Shown: piece after piece, positions 6,551 to 14,505 of the stretch
Position numbering within the stretch: position 1 is the first letter of the stretch
Layout of the letters: the number at the start of each line of letters is the position of its first letter
Assembly (NCBI GenBank): GCA_024226315.1
Contig: JAAELT010000288.1
Location: 1 to 49,250 of the forward strand
DNA length: 49,250 nucleotides
Source: a bacterium
GTDB lineage: Bacteria; Acidobacteriota; Thermoanaerobaculia; Multivoradales; J023
Direction of reading: 5' to 3'
Made by a program: the position numbers and the translations under genes
Notes under the pieces: model-generated
Told to the model about the DNA's origin: nothing
Seen by the model: only the letters and a program-made list of their open reading frames with translations
The model's database searches: none

Positions 6551-7636
6551 ATGATCAAGTTTCCTTCAGATGCGCGAGCCAACCTCGACTGCGCCTTCGA
6601 TCGCGGCCGGCTGACTTTGTACCTGGGCGCGGGCGCTTCGGCAGCGAGCGGTCTACCCACCTGGGAGCGGTTGGTCCTGGCAATGTACTTCGACATGCTC
6701 AGCGAATCCAACCGCCGCGCCTACTCCAATTACGTCCACGCGGTCGCCGAGTGGATGTTGCAGAAGTCGCCGGATCCGCTCGAGATCACGGCCCAGAAGA
6801 TCCGCATCCATTTCGGGGACGACGATGATGCCTTTCTAGAGAGCCTCAAGCGCCAGCTGTACGGGGGCTTCCACGAGCGCGGCAACTACCACATACCGCG
6901 ACGCAAGAAGCTCCGCGGCGGCAATCCCACCCTTCGCGCCGTGGCTCAGCTGGTCGAGCGAAGCTCTCCGAAAAAAGGCCGGGGAGTCGAGGCGATCATC
7001 ACCTACAACTACGATGATCTCCTCGAGATCGCCTTGAACAAGCGTACGCCTTACCAGGTCGTGCACCAACCCGGCGGCGAGCCCGACGGATCGCTGCCGA
7101 TCTACCACGTCCACGGCTTCGTGCCGATCGCGGGCAGCGTGTCCAGCCCCGCCGACGGGATCATCTTCACCGAGGAGCAGTACCACGAGGCAACGAACGC
7201 GGCATATACCTGGTCGAACCTGGTTCAGCTCCGCGGGCTATCCAGCTCCACCGGCCTCATGGTCGGGCTCTCGCTCTCGGACAGGAACATCCGCCGCCTG
7301 CTCCACGCCCTCAGCCGCTCCCCCGTCTCCGCGACCTGTTACGCCATCCTGCAACGGCCGACGTGGAAACAACCGCATGACAGCGAAGTGCAGGACGTCG
7401 CCGACATGGCCAGAGAGCTCTACGAGAGCGCGAAGGCAAGCGGATCACCCGTTCCCCCCGACTACGGCATCAAGGGGAAGGACTGGCGGAGTCAGGTGAC
7501 CCATATCCTCGACCGCGCGCAGCACGTGGCCACTGAGCAGCAGGAGCGTGTCTTGCGGGATCTGGGCGTCATTCCCATCTGGTACGACAATCACGATGAA
7601 GTCGCCGAAATCCTCCGGGAGATCAGCCCGCGTTGA
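6551..7636 (+). CDS. SIR2-like domain protein, candidate NAD-cleaving defence effector
   Basis: The 361-residue protein has the Rossmann-type SIR2_2 features: LYLGAGASAASGLP (residues 24-36, nucleotide-binding GAGxS), ITYNYDDLLE (150-159, catalytic-site N153 and D155) and YHVHGF (185-190, the usual catalytic His region), then GLSLSD. In anti-phage systems such as Thoeris ThsA, DSR and Avs5, this domain depletes NAD+. There is no obvious second domain; the C-terminal 120 residues are helical and end QERVLRDLGVIPIWYDNHDE, a pattern recalled in SIR2-like proteins. It is the second gene of a two-gene unit with a membrane protein. The target and trigger are unknown. Confidence 0.85.
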   Translation: MIKFPSDARANLDCAFDRGRLTLYLGAGASAASGLPTWERLVLAMYFDMLSESNRRAYSNYVHAVAEWMLQKSPDPLEITAQKIRIHFGDDDDAFLESLKRQLYGGFHERGNYHIPRRKKLRGGNPTLRAVAQLVERSSPKKGRGVEAIITYNYDDLLEIALNKRTPYQVVHQPGGEPDGSLPIYHVHGFVPIAGSVSSPADGIIFTEEQYHEATNAAYTWSNLVQLRGLSSSTGLMVGLSLSDRNIRRLLHALSRSPVSATCYAILQRPTWKQPHDSEVQDVADMARELYESAKASGSPVPPDYGIKGKDWRSQVTHILDRAQHVATEQQERVLRDLGVIPIWYDNHDEVAEILREISPR

Positions 7637-7988
7637 CGTGCCGGGGATGGCGGCACCAGGATCGTCATCCATCGTCACCGAAAGGCGACCAACTGGAATA
7701 AGACGCGATCGATCGCCTTCGAAGTGTGTTCAACGCGGCGAGATCGTCATCCATCGTCACCGAAGGGCGACCAACTGGACCCCTCGGATGCCCTCGGGCC
7801 GCGAAACTGCCCCGATTCTGGGTAGATTCGTAACATCGTCACCCATCGCCAGAAGCCCGCCGAGACTCACATTTCGGCAAGGAATCGAGCAGATCGGACC
7901 TCCCAGGTCGGAATAGCTCGGTTTTTGGCGGATGGTGTGCGGAAGTTATGGGACTTGATGTCCTCGGAGCGCGACAACCCGTAGTACG
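7637..7988. other. Intergenic stretch with spaced direct repeats
   Basis: No gene is supported. Its main content is the repeat family at 7660-7858. The remainder lies between the SIR2 gene and the convergent small membrane protein gene. I see no clear terminator hairpin with a T-tract. Confidence 0.6.
7660..7858. repeat. 38-bp direct repeat, two good copies and one decayed
   Basis: Copies at 7660-7697 and 7742-7779 differ at one base; each starts GATCGTCATCCATCGTCACC and ends GCGACCAACTGGA. They lie 82 bases apart. A weaker relative (ATCGTCACCCATCGCCAGAA) begins at 7834, 92 bases after the second. The spacers are unrelated to each other. Two to three copies with long spacers do not make a CRISPR array. 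Confidence 0.65.
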
Positions 7989-8330
7989 TCACTCGGACAT
8001 CATCATGCCGAAGAACGCGAGCCCCATCAGCCCTCCCCACAGCAGCGTCGTCAAACCACCCATGATGATCCCCACCCAGGCGTGCACCGTGCCGCTGATG
8101 ACGGGATTCGCCTTCTTCTTCTTGAGTCCGACGATACCCAGGATCAGCGCCGGAATTCCGAGGAAGATGCCGATGAACGGCATGAGCGAGAAGATGCCGC
8201 AGTAGTAGGCGGTCAAGGCAGGGGGATTCTTGTAGGGGATGATCCCGCCGGTCGAGTCTCCCTGCTGGGGTTCGGCGGCGGGCGCCGCGGTACCGGCAGG
8301 CGCGGGTCGAGTCGCGGTCTGATCGGTCAT
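7989..8330 (-). CDS. Small membrane protein, DUF4190-like
   Basis: The ATG at 8330 is chosen for its excellent ribosome site (AAAGGAGGGAACC before ATG); a further seven in-frame codons upstream are unlikely to be used. The 113-residue product has an A/P-rich soluble N-terminus (to residue 36) and two hydrophobic hairpins: YYCGIFSLMPFIGIFLGIPALILG, then a KKKK loop, and WVGIIMGGLTTLLWGGLMGL. Glycine-rich paired helices with a basic turn are typical of DUF4190 proteins, which have no settled function. It stands alone. Confidence 0.75.
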   Translation of the reverse strand: MTDQTATRPAPAGTAAPAAEPQQGDSTGGIIPYKNPPALTAYYCGIFSLMPFIGIFLGIPALILGIVGLKKKKANPVISGTVHAWVGIIMGGLTTLLWGGLMGLAFFGMMMSE

Positions 8331-8398
8331 GGTTCCCTCCTTTGAAGTCACCGATCAGCATAGCACGGCGCCTGGCGGGGCACGGTGCCTGCCGGCGT

Positions 8399-9823
8399 TC
8401 AGAACAGGTCCCCGTCTCCCATCGTGTAGTACATCTCGCCGAGGGCCGCGAACGCCTCGGGCTCGGCGTCGCCCAGCGCCACCATCCCGAGACCCTTAGG
8501 CTCCGGTCCGGCGACGAATCCGAGTTCCTCGACCCGGTCGCGCCACCAGGCGGGATTCTCGGGGAACCATGCCTCGATTCGCTTGGCGCCAGCCATCTCG
8601 GGCTCCGCGAGCGCGGCGGTCAGCAGTGGCTCGACGGCTCGAAGGTGAGCGGGGCCGAAGAGCGCGTCGCCCCAGTCGATGACTTCGCCGCGCCGGCGGA
8701 ACACGCTCCAGCCCACGAGCCGCGTCCAGCGGTAGGCAGCCAGAATCACGTAGCGGGTGTCGGGGCAGCGGCGGTAGCGCCAGTCCAGGTACCGAGAGTC
8801 GCGGCGGGTGAGGAAACCATAGCTCGGCGCCACACGGCGGAAGAGGCGGTCGGGGTCGTCGTCCAAGGCGTCGAGGCGCCAGATGCGGTAACCGCCCGTG
8901 CCCGACCACGCCGGAGCTGGGTCGAGCTGCCGTGCCCAATAGCCTACGGGATAGGTCTCGCTGCCGCCGATGAACCAGCGGCAGAAACGCTGGATCGGCC
9001 CGGTGTTGAAGCCGTAGTAGAAGCCGAGCTCGCCGTCGCGGTGGATCGAGAAGAAATGACGCACGGTGCGCGCCAGTAGGCCACCGCGGCCGTGAGCGGT
9101 GTGACGGAAGCTCTCGTCGGTCATGGTGTCGCCCACCACCAGGGCGGTAAAGGAGCGACCGCGGCGCCAGACCGGGGAGGGGTAGCCGCCGTAGTGGGCC
9201 GCCAGCTCGCCGCCGGGGGAGACCGCGAGGCTGATTCGGCTTGGGCCGTGAGGGTTGCCGGCGTACTTCCAGCGCCAGTGGTCGAGCTGTCGCCGGTCGT
9301 GAGGAAAACAGGTACGGAAGAGATCGAGGACCGCCCCCTCGTCTCCCTGCCGGTAGGATCGGACGAGGAACGGGTCCCGGCGCGCCACCAAGACTTTCCA
9401 CCCGCCGGGTCCGCGGGCGTCTTCGGGAGGCCAGCGCAGATCCTGATCCTTGCGGACCGTGAAGCCGGTTTCGGAGAGATGGCGAACGACCTCCCGCAGC
9501 TTCGTCTGGCGGCTCGAAGGCAAGGCGCCCTGGCGCTTCGATGGCGTCGGCTCGCCGGGTTCGAGCGGCGCGACGACGATCAGCTCGGCGCCCTCGGCCA
9601 GTGCCTTTCGCAGACGGCCCACGGCTTCGCCGATTTCTTCGCGCGCGCGCTCGATGCCCCACACGATGGCGCCGAAGGCGCCCTCGATCGTCCCGGTCCC
9701 GTCGCTGCGGTGCAGATCCAGCCCCGACCCGCCCAGGCATTCGTAGACGTCCGGGCAGGCGAGGCACAGCACGCGGGCGGGAGGGGCGGGCAGCAGGGAC
9801 TCGAGGTGGGCAACGAGGGGCAC
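8399..9823 (-). CDS. GNAT-fold protein with degenerate methyltransferase-like N-terminus
   Basis: Residues about 15-150 (PPARVLCLACPDVYECLG...GAFGAIVWGIERAR...RLRKALAEGAELIVVAP) follow the layout of a SAM-methyltransferase, but the glycine-rich SAM loop is missing, so activity is doubtful. From about residue 165 (FLVRSYRQGDEGAVLDLFRTCF...DHWRWKYAGNP) it is a GNAT acetyltransferase-like fold of the kind found in cell-envelope gene sets. I start it at GTG 9823; an in-frame TTG at 9955 with AGGG upstream is possible but would overlap the divergent gene and cover the likely promoters. The divergent neighbour is a PIG-L/glycosyltransferase fusion, so a role in surface glycan modification is reasonable. 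Confidence 0.75.
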   Translation of the reverse strand: MPLVAHLESLLPAPPARVLCLACPDVYECLGGSGLDLHRSDGTGTIEGAFGAIVWGIERAREEIGEAVGRLRKALAEGAELIVVAPLEPGEPTPSKRQGALPSSRQTKLREVVRHLSETGFTVRKDQDLRWPPEDARGPGGWKVLVARRDPFLVRSYRQGDEGAVLDLFRTCFPHDRRQLDHWRWKYAGNPHGPSRISLAVSPGGELAAHYGGYPSPVWRRGRSFTALVVGDTMTDESFRHTAHGRGGLLARTVRHFFSIHRDGELGFYYGFNTGPIQRFCRWFIGGSETYPVGYWARQLDPAPAWSGTGGYRIWRLDALDDDPDRLFRRVAPSYGFLTRRDSRYLDWRYRRCPDTRYVILAAYRWTRLVGWSVFRRRGEVIDWGDALFGPAHLRAVEPLLTAALAEPEMAGAKRIEAWFPENPAWWRDRVEELGFVAGPEPKGLGMVALGDAEPEAFAALGEMYYTMGDGDLF

Positions 9824-9944
9824 GGTACAATCGTTATACTTCGAAAGCGCGCGGAATGCGAGGGCGCCCCGCCGTGGTTTTCCCGAGACGTCGCCACCAG
9901 TGTCTTCCTCATCAAGACTGTCCCCGCCGGGAGCGACGTCCGAG

Positions 9945-11729
9945 GTGCGTGCCAAGAGCGCCCTGGTACTGGCGCCGCACTATGACGACGAGGTGCTCGG
10001 CTGTGGCGGCCTGATCGCTCGGCTCACCACTTCCGGGGCGGTGGTGCGCGTGCTGTTTCTCTCCGACAGCGGCGGCGACGAAGCCGAAGCCGAGGCGCGG
10101 GCGGCGACCAGCCGGCGCCGGCGCGAAGAGGCGAAGGCCGCGGCAAAAGTGCTGGGCGTTGCCGGCATCGACCACCTCGGCCTGCCGGACGGCGGCCTCG
10201 TTCAGCACATCGACGACATGGCCGCCGGCATCCGCCGGGCGATCGCCTCGCAGCGTCCGTCCCTGCTCCTGGCGCCGTCACCGCTCGAAGCGAGCGCTGA
10301 TCATCGGGCGGTGTTTGCCGCCGTTCACCGCCCGCTCGGCGAGGCGCGCGACGGCGATGCGGTGTGGCCTCTGGTGCAGAATTTGCGGGTCCTGACCTAC
10401 GAGGTCAACCACCCGCAGCGCCCCGACCTGCTGGTCGACGTCAGCGGCCAGGTCGAGACCGTCGAGCGGGCGATGGAGTGCTACGCCAGCCAGCAGGAGC
10501 AGCACGATTACCTGGGCGCGCGCCTCGCGCTGTCGAAGTTCCGCACCCTGACGCTGCCGCCGGAGGTGCGCGCGGCGGAAGCCTACCGCCAGCTCGACTT
10601 CGAAGATTTTCAGACCCGGGGACCGGCGCGGTTGATCGCCGAGCTGGGTGGCACTCCCGAGCTGCTGGCGGTCGAGGACGGACCGACAATCTCGGTCGTG
10701 GTGCGCACGAGAGGCCGGCCGGAGCTGCTGGCCGAGGCCCTCTGTAGCCTGGCCGAGAGCACCTACCGCCGGGCCGACGTGGTGGTGGTCAACGACGGCG
10801 GCGAGCCGCCCGTGATCGAAGACTTCCCGCTGCCGCTCGAAGTCGTGAACCTGGCTGAGAACCGCGGCCGGGCAGCCGCAGCCAACGCCGGCGTCGCAGC
10901 CGCGCGCGGCGACTTCGTGGCCTTTCTCGACGACGACGACCTGGTGGAGCCCGAGCACCTGGCGACGCTGGCCGGCCTGGTCCGGGCCGAGGGAGTGCGC
11001 GTCGCCTACACCGACGCCGCGGTGGGCGTCTACGAGCTCGACGGGGAGAGCGGCTGGCGTTGTAGCGAGCGACGCGTGCCCTACAGTCGCGACTTCGATC
11101 CCGAGCTGCTCTTGTTCGACAACTACATCCCCTTCAACACTCTGGTGATCGAGCGACGGCTGTTCGAGGAGGTCGGCAATCTCGACGAGCGCCTGCCCTT
11201 CTTCGAAGACTGGGACTTCCTCATCCGCCTCGCGGCCCTCACTCCGTTCCACCACCTGGCACGGGTAACTTGTGAGTATCGCCACTTCCGCGGCGCGGCG
11301 CACCACATCCTGGGTGACACGTCGCGCCGGCGGTCGGACTTCCTGGAGATGAAGGCGCGGGTGATCGCCAAGCACGCCGAGCGCGCCACGGCAGACGCGA
11401 CGGCTCGCGTCGTCGACCAGCTGCGGGCCGAGAGCGTCGCCGGCAGCGAGGAGGCGAGCCGGCTGCGGGCCGAGCTCGAGCGCGGCGAGGAAAGCTACCA
11501 CCGGCTCAATGGCCGACTGGCCGGACTCGAAGTCCACCAACAGGTGCTGGAGGAGTCAGAGCGCCGCGCCCGCGACGAGCTGCGCGAGCGCGAGGGCGAG
11601 GTGCAGAAGCTGTCCGAGACCCTGCGCCAGACCTGGGGCGAGATCGAGCGGCTGGGCGAGCTGATCCGGTCCATGGAGTCGAGCAGGGCTTGGCGAGCGC
11701 ATCAGTGGTGGCAAAGGCACAAGCCTTGA
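9945..11729 (+). CDS. PIG-L deacetylase fused to a GT2 glycosyltransferase
   Basis: The N-terminal 220 residues are a PIG-L/LmbE N-acetylglucosaminyl deacetylase: ALVLAPHYDDEVLGCGG (metal-binding H and DD) and the later SADHRAVFAAVH motif. Residues about 240-450 form a GT-A family 2 transferase: ISVVVRTRGRPELLAEAL, the DDDDL metal motif after FVAFL, and FFEDWDFLIRLA as the acceptor-side motif. The last 110 residues are a charged coiled coil. The fusion suggests deacetylation and sugar transfer act on the same glycan. GTG 9945 gives the standard PIG-L start; GTG 9900 is also in frame. It heads an apparent operon with the next GT2 gene 22 bases downstream. Confidence 0.85.
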   Translation: MRAKSALVLAPHYDDEVLGCGGLIARLTTSGAVVRVLFLSDSGGDEAEAEARAATSRRRREEAKAAAKVLGVAGIDHLGLPDGGLVQHIDDMAAGIRRAIASQRPSLLLAPSPLEASADHRAVFAAVHRPLGEARDGDAVWPLVQNLRVLTYEVNHPQRPDLLVDVSGQVETVERAMECYASQQEQHDYLGARLALSKFRTLTLPPEVRAAEAYRQLDFEDFQTRGPARLIAELGGTPELLAVEDGPTISVVVRTRGRPELLAEALCSLAESTYRRADVVVVNDGGEPPVIEDFPLPLEVVNLAENRGRAAAANAGVAAARGDFVAFLDDDDLVEPEHLATLAGLVRAEGVRVAYTDAAVGVYELDGESGWRCSERRVPYSRDFDPELLLFDNYIPFNTLVIERRLFEEVGNLDERLPFFEDWDFLIRLAALTPFHHLARVTCEYRHFRGAAHHILGDTSRRRSDFLEMKARVIAKHAERATADATARVVDQLRAESVAGSEEASRLRAELERGEESYHRLNGRLAGLEVHQQVLEESERRARDELREREGEVQKLSETLRQTWGEIERLGELIRSMESSRAWRAHQWWQRHKP

Positions 11730-11751
11730 CCGGCCGTCGCGGGAGCACAGG

Positions 11752-13062
11752 GTGAGCTTGCGCAAAGTCACGGTCGCCGTCCTGAGCTGGAACGGCAGAC
11801 GACACCTGGAGGCCTGTCTCCCAGCTCTCCGGGAGCAGCTGCGGCCACCTTGCGAGTGGGAGGTGCTGTTGCTCGACAACGGCTCCACCGACGGCACCGC
11901 CGCCTGGGTGCGGGAGCACCACCCCGAGGTGCGCCTGATCGAATCCCCGGTGAACCTGGGTTTCTGCGCCGGCAACAATCGCCTGGTGGCCGAGGCGGAA
12001 GGCGACGCCATCGCCTTCCTCAACAACGACACGCGGCCGCGCCCGGAGTGGCTGGGCGAGCTGTGTGAGGCCCTGGGTGGCGCCAGCGGCGACGTGGCGG
12101 CGGTTTCCGGCAAGATCGTCGACTGGCAGGGCGAACGGCTCGACTTCGCCCGCGGCGTCATGACCTTCGACGGCCACGCTTTTCAGCAGGACTTCGGCCG
12201 GCCGCTCGGCAAGGTCGAGATCCCGGAGGCGGGCACAGAGGTGCCGTTCGCTTGCGGCGGCAACATGATCGTCCGGCGCGATTCGTTTCTGGACGCCGGC
12301 GGGTTCGACGAAGACTACTTCGCCTACCTGGAAGACGTCGATCTCGGCTGGCGCCTGTGGTCGGGCGGCGAGCGGGTGATCTTCGCGCCCGGCGCGGTGG
12401 TGCATCATCGTTCGATGGCCACCAGCCAGTTGCTGGGCAACGAGAACCGCGGCTTCCTGTTCGAGCGCAACGCTTTCCTCACCGCTTACAAGAACTACGA
12501 GGAGGATCTCTGGCGGGCGCTGGCGCCGGCGATTCTGCTAACTCTCGAGCACCGCACGCAGACCCTGATGGCTCAGAACAACCCCGGCGGCGAGCAGCTG
12601 GCGGTCGACCCCTACGCCGGCCACATCGCCAACACCCCGGGAAACGGTGAGCCGCAGGAGCCTATGACTCCCATCGAAACCACGCTGGCGCAGAAGTGGC
12701 GGGGCTACGGGCCGCGGGAGTTCGCGCGCCGCGCCCTGTTGAAGGCCGCCCGCATGGTAGTGCCCACCTGGGGAGAGGAGCGGGCCGCCGTGCCCTCCCT
12801 GAGCGATCCGCGGACGCTAGCCCAACTACGCGCCGTGAGCCATCTGCTGCGCAACCTCGACGCCTCGACCGAGAGCCGCCACCAGGTCCAGGAGCGCCGG
12901 CGCCGAAGCGACCGGGAGATCTTCGAACGCTTTCCGCTCTACCTGGTGCCGACCTATCCGGGAGACGAGGAGCTCTTCTCGAGTGCCGGCTTCGAGACCT
13001 GGCTACCCGACGACGTTCCGATCGTGCGGGCCAGCCTGGAAGAGATCATGCGGGTGGTGTAG
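11752..13062 (+). CDS. GT2 glycosyltransferase (rhamnosyltransferase-like)
   Basis: The 436-residue protein begins VTVAVLSWNGRRHLEACLPA and has the family-2 landmarks LLLDNGSTDGTAAWV, ESPVNLGFCAGNN, FLNNDTRP (DxD-type metal site) and GGFDEDYFAYLEDVDLGWRL, the pattern of rhamnosyl- and N-acetyl-sugar transferases of surface polysaccharides. The GTG start follows CACAGG. After about residue 270 comes a long helical C-terminal region of unclear role. It follows the PIG-L/GT2 fusion closely and probably works on the same glycan; nucleotide-sugar genes lie at 29415-32314. The 3' end overlaps the convergent YbjQ gene by 17 bases. Confidence 0.85.
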   Translation: MSLRKVTVAVLSWNGRRHLEACLPALREQLRPPCEWEVLLLDNGSTDGTAAWVREHHPEVRLIESPVNLGFCAGNNRLVAEAEGDAIAFLNNDTRPRPEWLGELCEALGGASGDVAAVSGKIVDWQGERLDFARGVMTFDGHAFQQDFGRPLGKVEIPEAGTEVPFACGGNMIVRRDSFLDAGGFDEDYFAYLEDVDLGWRLWSGGERVIFAPGAVVHHRSMATSQLLGNENRGFLFERNAFLTAYKNYEEDLWRALAPAILLTLEHRTQTLMAQNNPGGEQLAVDPYAGHIANTPGNGEPQEPMTPIETTLAQKWRGYGPREFARRALLKAARMVVPTWGEERAAVPSLSDPRTLAQLRAVSHLLRNLDASTESRHQVQERRRRSDREIFERFPLYLVPTYPGDEELFSSAGFETWLPDDVPIVRASLEEIMRVV

Positions 13063-13378
13063 CGTCCTCCACCACCACCGCCGTCCCGTAGGCCAACACT
13101 TCCGCCGCATTGGTGGCGATCTCGGAGCTGGAGAAACGGATCACGATGATGGCGTTGGCGCCCAGGGTCTCGGCCTCCTCGACCATCCGGTCGAGCGCTT
13201 GCTCGCGGGTCTCCGACAGGATCTTGGTGTACTCGGTGATCTCGCCGCCGACCGCGTTGCGCATGCTGGCGATGATGTCCTTGCCGAGATGGCGCCCGCG
13301 CACCGAGGTGCCGCGCACCAGGCCCAGAGTGCGGACGATCCGCATGTTGTGGATCGAGTCGGTGGTCACGACGATCAT
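13046..13378 (-). CDS. YbjQ/UPF0145 family protein
   Basis: This 110-residue protein starts MIVVTTDSIHNMRIVRTLG, with GLVRGTSVRGRHLGKDI, ...REQALDRM..EA..LGANAIIVIRF and ATNAAEVLAYGTAV, all hallmarks of YbjQ. The family forms ring-like oligomers and has been linked to heavy-metal or envelope stress, without a settled activity. Length is normal. The ATG at 13378 overlaps the anti-sigma stop by four bases, making it the third gene of a sigma/anti-sigma operon, so it is probably co-regulated with that stress response. Confidence 0.88.
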   Translation of the reverse strand: MIVVTTDSIHNMRIVRTLGLVRGTSVRGRHLGKDIIASMRNAVGGEITEYTKILSETREQALDRMVEEAETLGANAIIVIRFSSSEIATNAAEVLAYGTAVVVEDATPPA

Positions 13379-13818
13379 CGGTGCACCCCACGGTAACGGT
13401 CGGTCTTGAGCTCCCTCAGCCGGTCCATGAGCACCGAGACGAAGAGCAGCAGGACGCCGCCCGGCAAGCCGAGCACCAGGAAGATCTCCAGCGGGTTGCC
13501 AGCCTGAGTGAGGAAACGCCACAGCGCCAGGGCCGAGACCGCCAACAGCCAGGCGATCAGCAGCACCCAGCCGAGGGAACGGCTGAAGCGGCCGGGTCTC
13601 GTTTTGGGCAGCTCCGGCCACTCGTCCTCTTCGGGACCCTTGAAGCGGGTCGACTTGGCGGTCTCCCGCAGGGTCTCGAGCTCTTCGAGCAGGTTCCGGC
13701 AAGTGCCGCAATCTTCGACGTGGAGACGCACGCTCTGAGCCTGCATCTGGGGTAGAGCACCATCAATGTAGCCGGAGATGAGCTCTTCGTCGAATGCGCG
13801 GTCGCAGTTTCGGGACAT
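13375..13818 (-). CDS. Zinc-finger anti-sigma factor with membrane anchor
   Basis: The 147-residue protein opens with the zf-HC2 pattern: DEELISGYIDGALP then LHVEDCGTCRNLLEEL, giving H33, C37 and C40 as the zinc-type ligands. Two hydrophobic helices follow (about residues 83-103, LGWVLLIAWLLAVSALALW, and 111-130, IFLVLGLPGGVLLLFVSVL), so it is membrane-bound with the finger in the cytoplasm. It would hold the adjacent ECF sigma factor inactive until a signal arrives. It starts nine bases after the sigma gene stop and overlaps the YbjQ gene. Confidence 0.85.
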   Translation of the reverse strand: MSRNCDRAFDEELISGYIDGALPQMQAQSVRLHVEDCGTCRNLLEELETLRETAKSTRFKGPEEDEWPELPKTRPGRFSRSLGWVLLIAWLLAVSALALWRFLTQAGNPLEIFLVLGLPGGVLLLFVSVLMDRLRELKTDRYRGVHR

Positions 13819-13827
13819 GACGGTTTC

Positions 13828-14454
13828 CTATTCCCGAGCCAGGGCCTGCAGATCGGCCTGCAGCTTCTGTCTCAGACGTTTGCGGGCGCCGTGAAGGCGT
13901 GACATGACGGTACCGATCGGGATGCCGAGGGTCTCGGCGATTTCGGCGTAGGACAGATCTTGATAATCGCGCAACACCAGAATCTCACGCTGGATGTGCG
14001 ACAGCTCGTCGAGCGCTTCCAGGATGCGCACCCTCAGCTCTGACCTGGTGGCATCCCGCTCCGGATCGACGCTGACGTCGATCAGCTCGAAATACGGCTG
14101 GCCCTCGTGGTCGGTCGCGTCCAGGGAGTCGTGGCGGCGGATTCTGCGGCGGCGGTAGAGATCCACGACGCGATTGCGTACGATCTGAAACAGCCAGGGG
14201 CGCACCGGACGACGGCAGTCGAAGCGGTGCAGGGTCTTGAAGAAGCGCAACAGGGCTTCCTGGGCCACGTCCATGGCATCTTCGCGGTTACCCATGAGCT
14301 GCAGCGCCAGAAAGTACAGAGCCCGACGGTGGCGCTCGGCGAGATCCGCCTGGGCAGCGGCGTCTCCCGCTCGCGCACGGATCACCAGATCGACTTCGCT
14401 CTCGTGCGAAGGCGGTGCCACGACGGTTTCTGCGATTGTCATCTGCGCTTCCAC
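13828..14454 (-). CDS. ECF-family RNA polymerase sigma factor
   Basis: The 208-residue protein has sigma region 2 (ALYFLALQLMGNREDAMDVAQEALLRFFKTLHRFD, with the PWLFQIVRNRVVDLYRRRR core-binding extension) and region 4 (LDELSHIQREILVLRDYQDLSYAEIAETLGIPIGTVMSRLHGARKRL), the -35-reading helix-turn-helix. Regions 1 and 3 are absent, as in ECF factors. The start may be GTG 14454 or ATG 14442. It leads an operon with its anti-sigma factor and a YbjQ protein. A short gap to the divergent glycosyltransferase gene holds its promoter. Confidence 0.93.
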   Translation of the reverse strand: MEAQMTIAETVVAPPSHESEVDLVIRARAGDAAAQADLAERHRRALYFLALQLMGNREDAMDVAQEALLRFFKTLHRFDCRRPVRPWLFQIVRNRVVDLYRRRRIRRHDSLDATDHEGQPYFELIDVSVDPERDATRSELRVRILEALDELSHIQREILVLRDYQDLSYAEIAETLGIPIGTVMSRLHGARKRLRQKLQADLQALARE

Positions 14455-14505
14455 ACTATGCTACTACGCGCGCCCACGCAGCGTATTCGACCGGAATCCG
14501 AGCCC

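Noticed and set aside
7660..7858. Possible CRISPR array
   Set aside because: Only two good repeats and one weak one, spacers of about 45-55 bases of unequal kind, and no cas genes.
12954..13391. Minus-strand frame overlapping the YbjQ gene
   Set aside because: YbjQ motifs are read in the other frame; this one gives Arg/His-rich nonsense.
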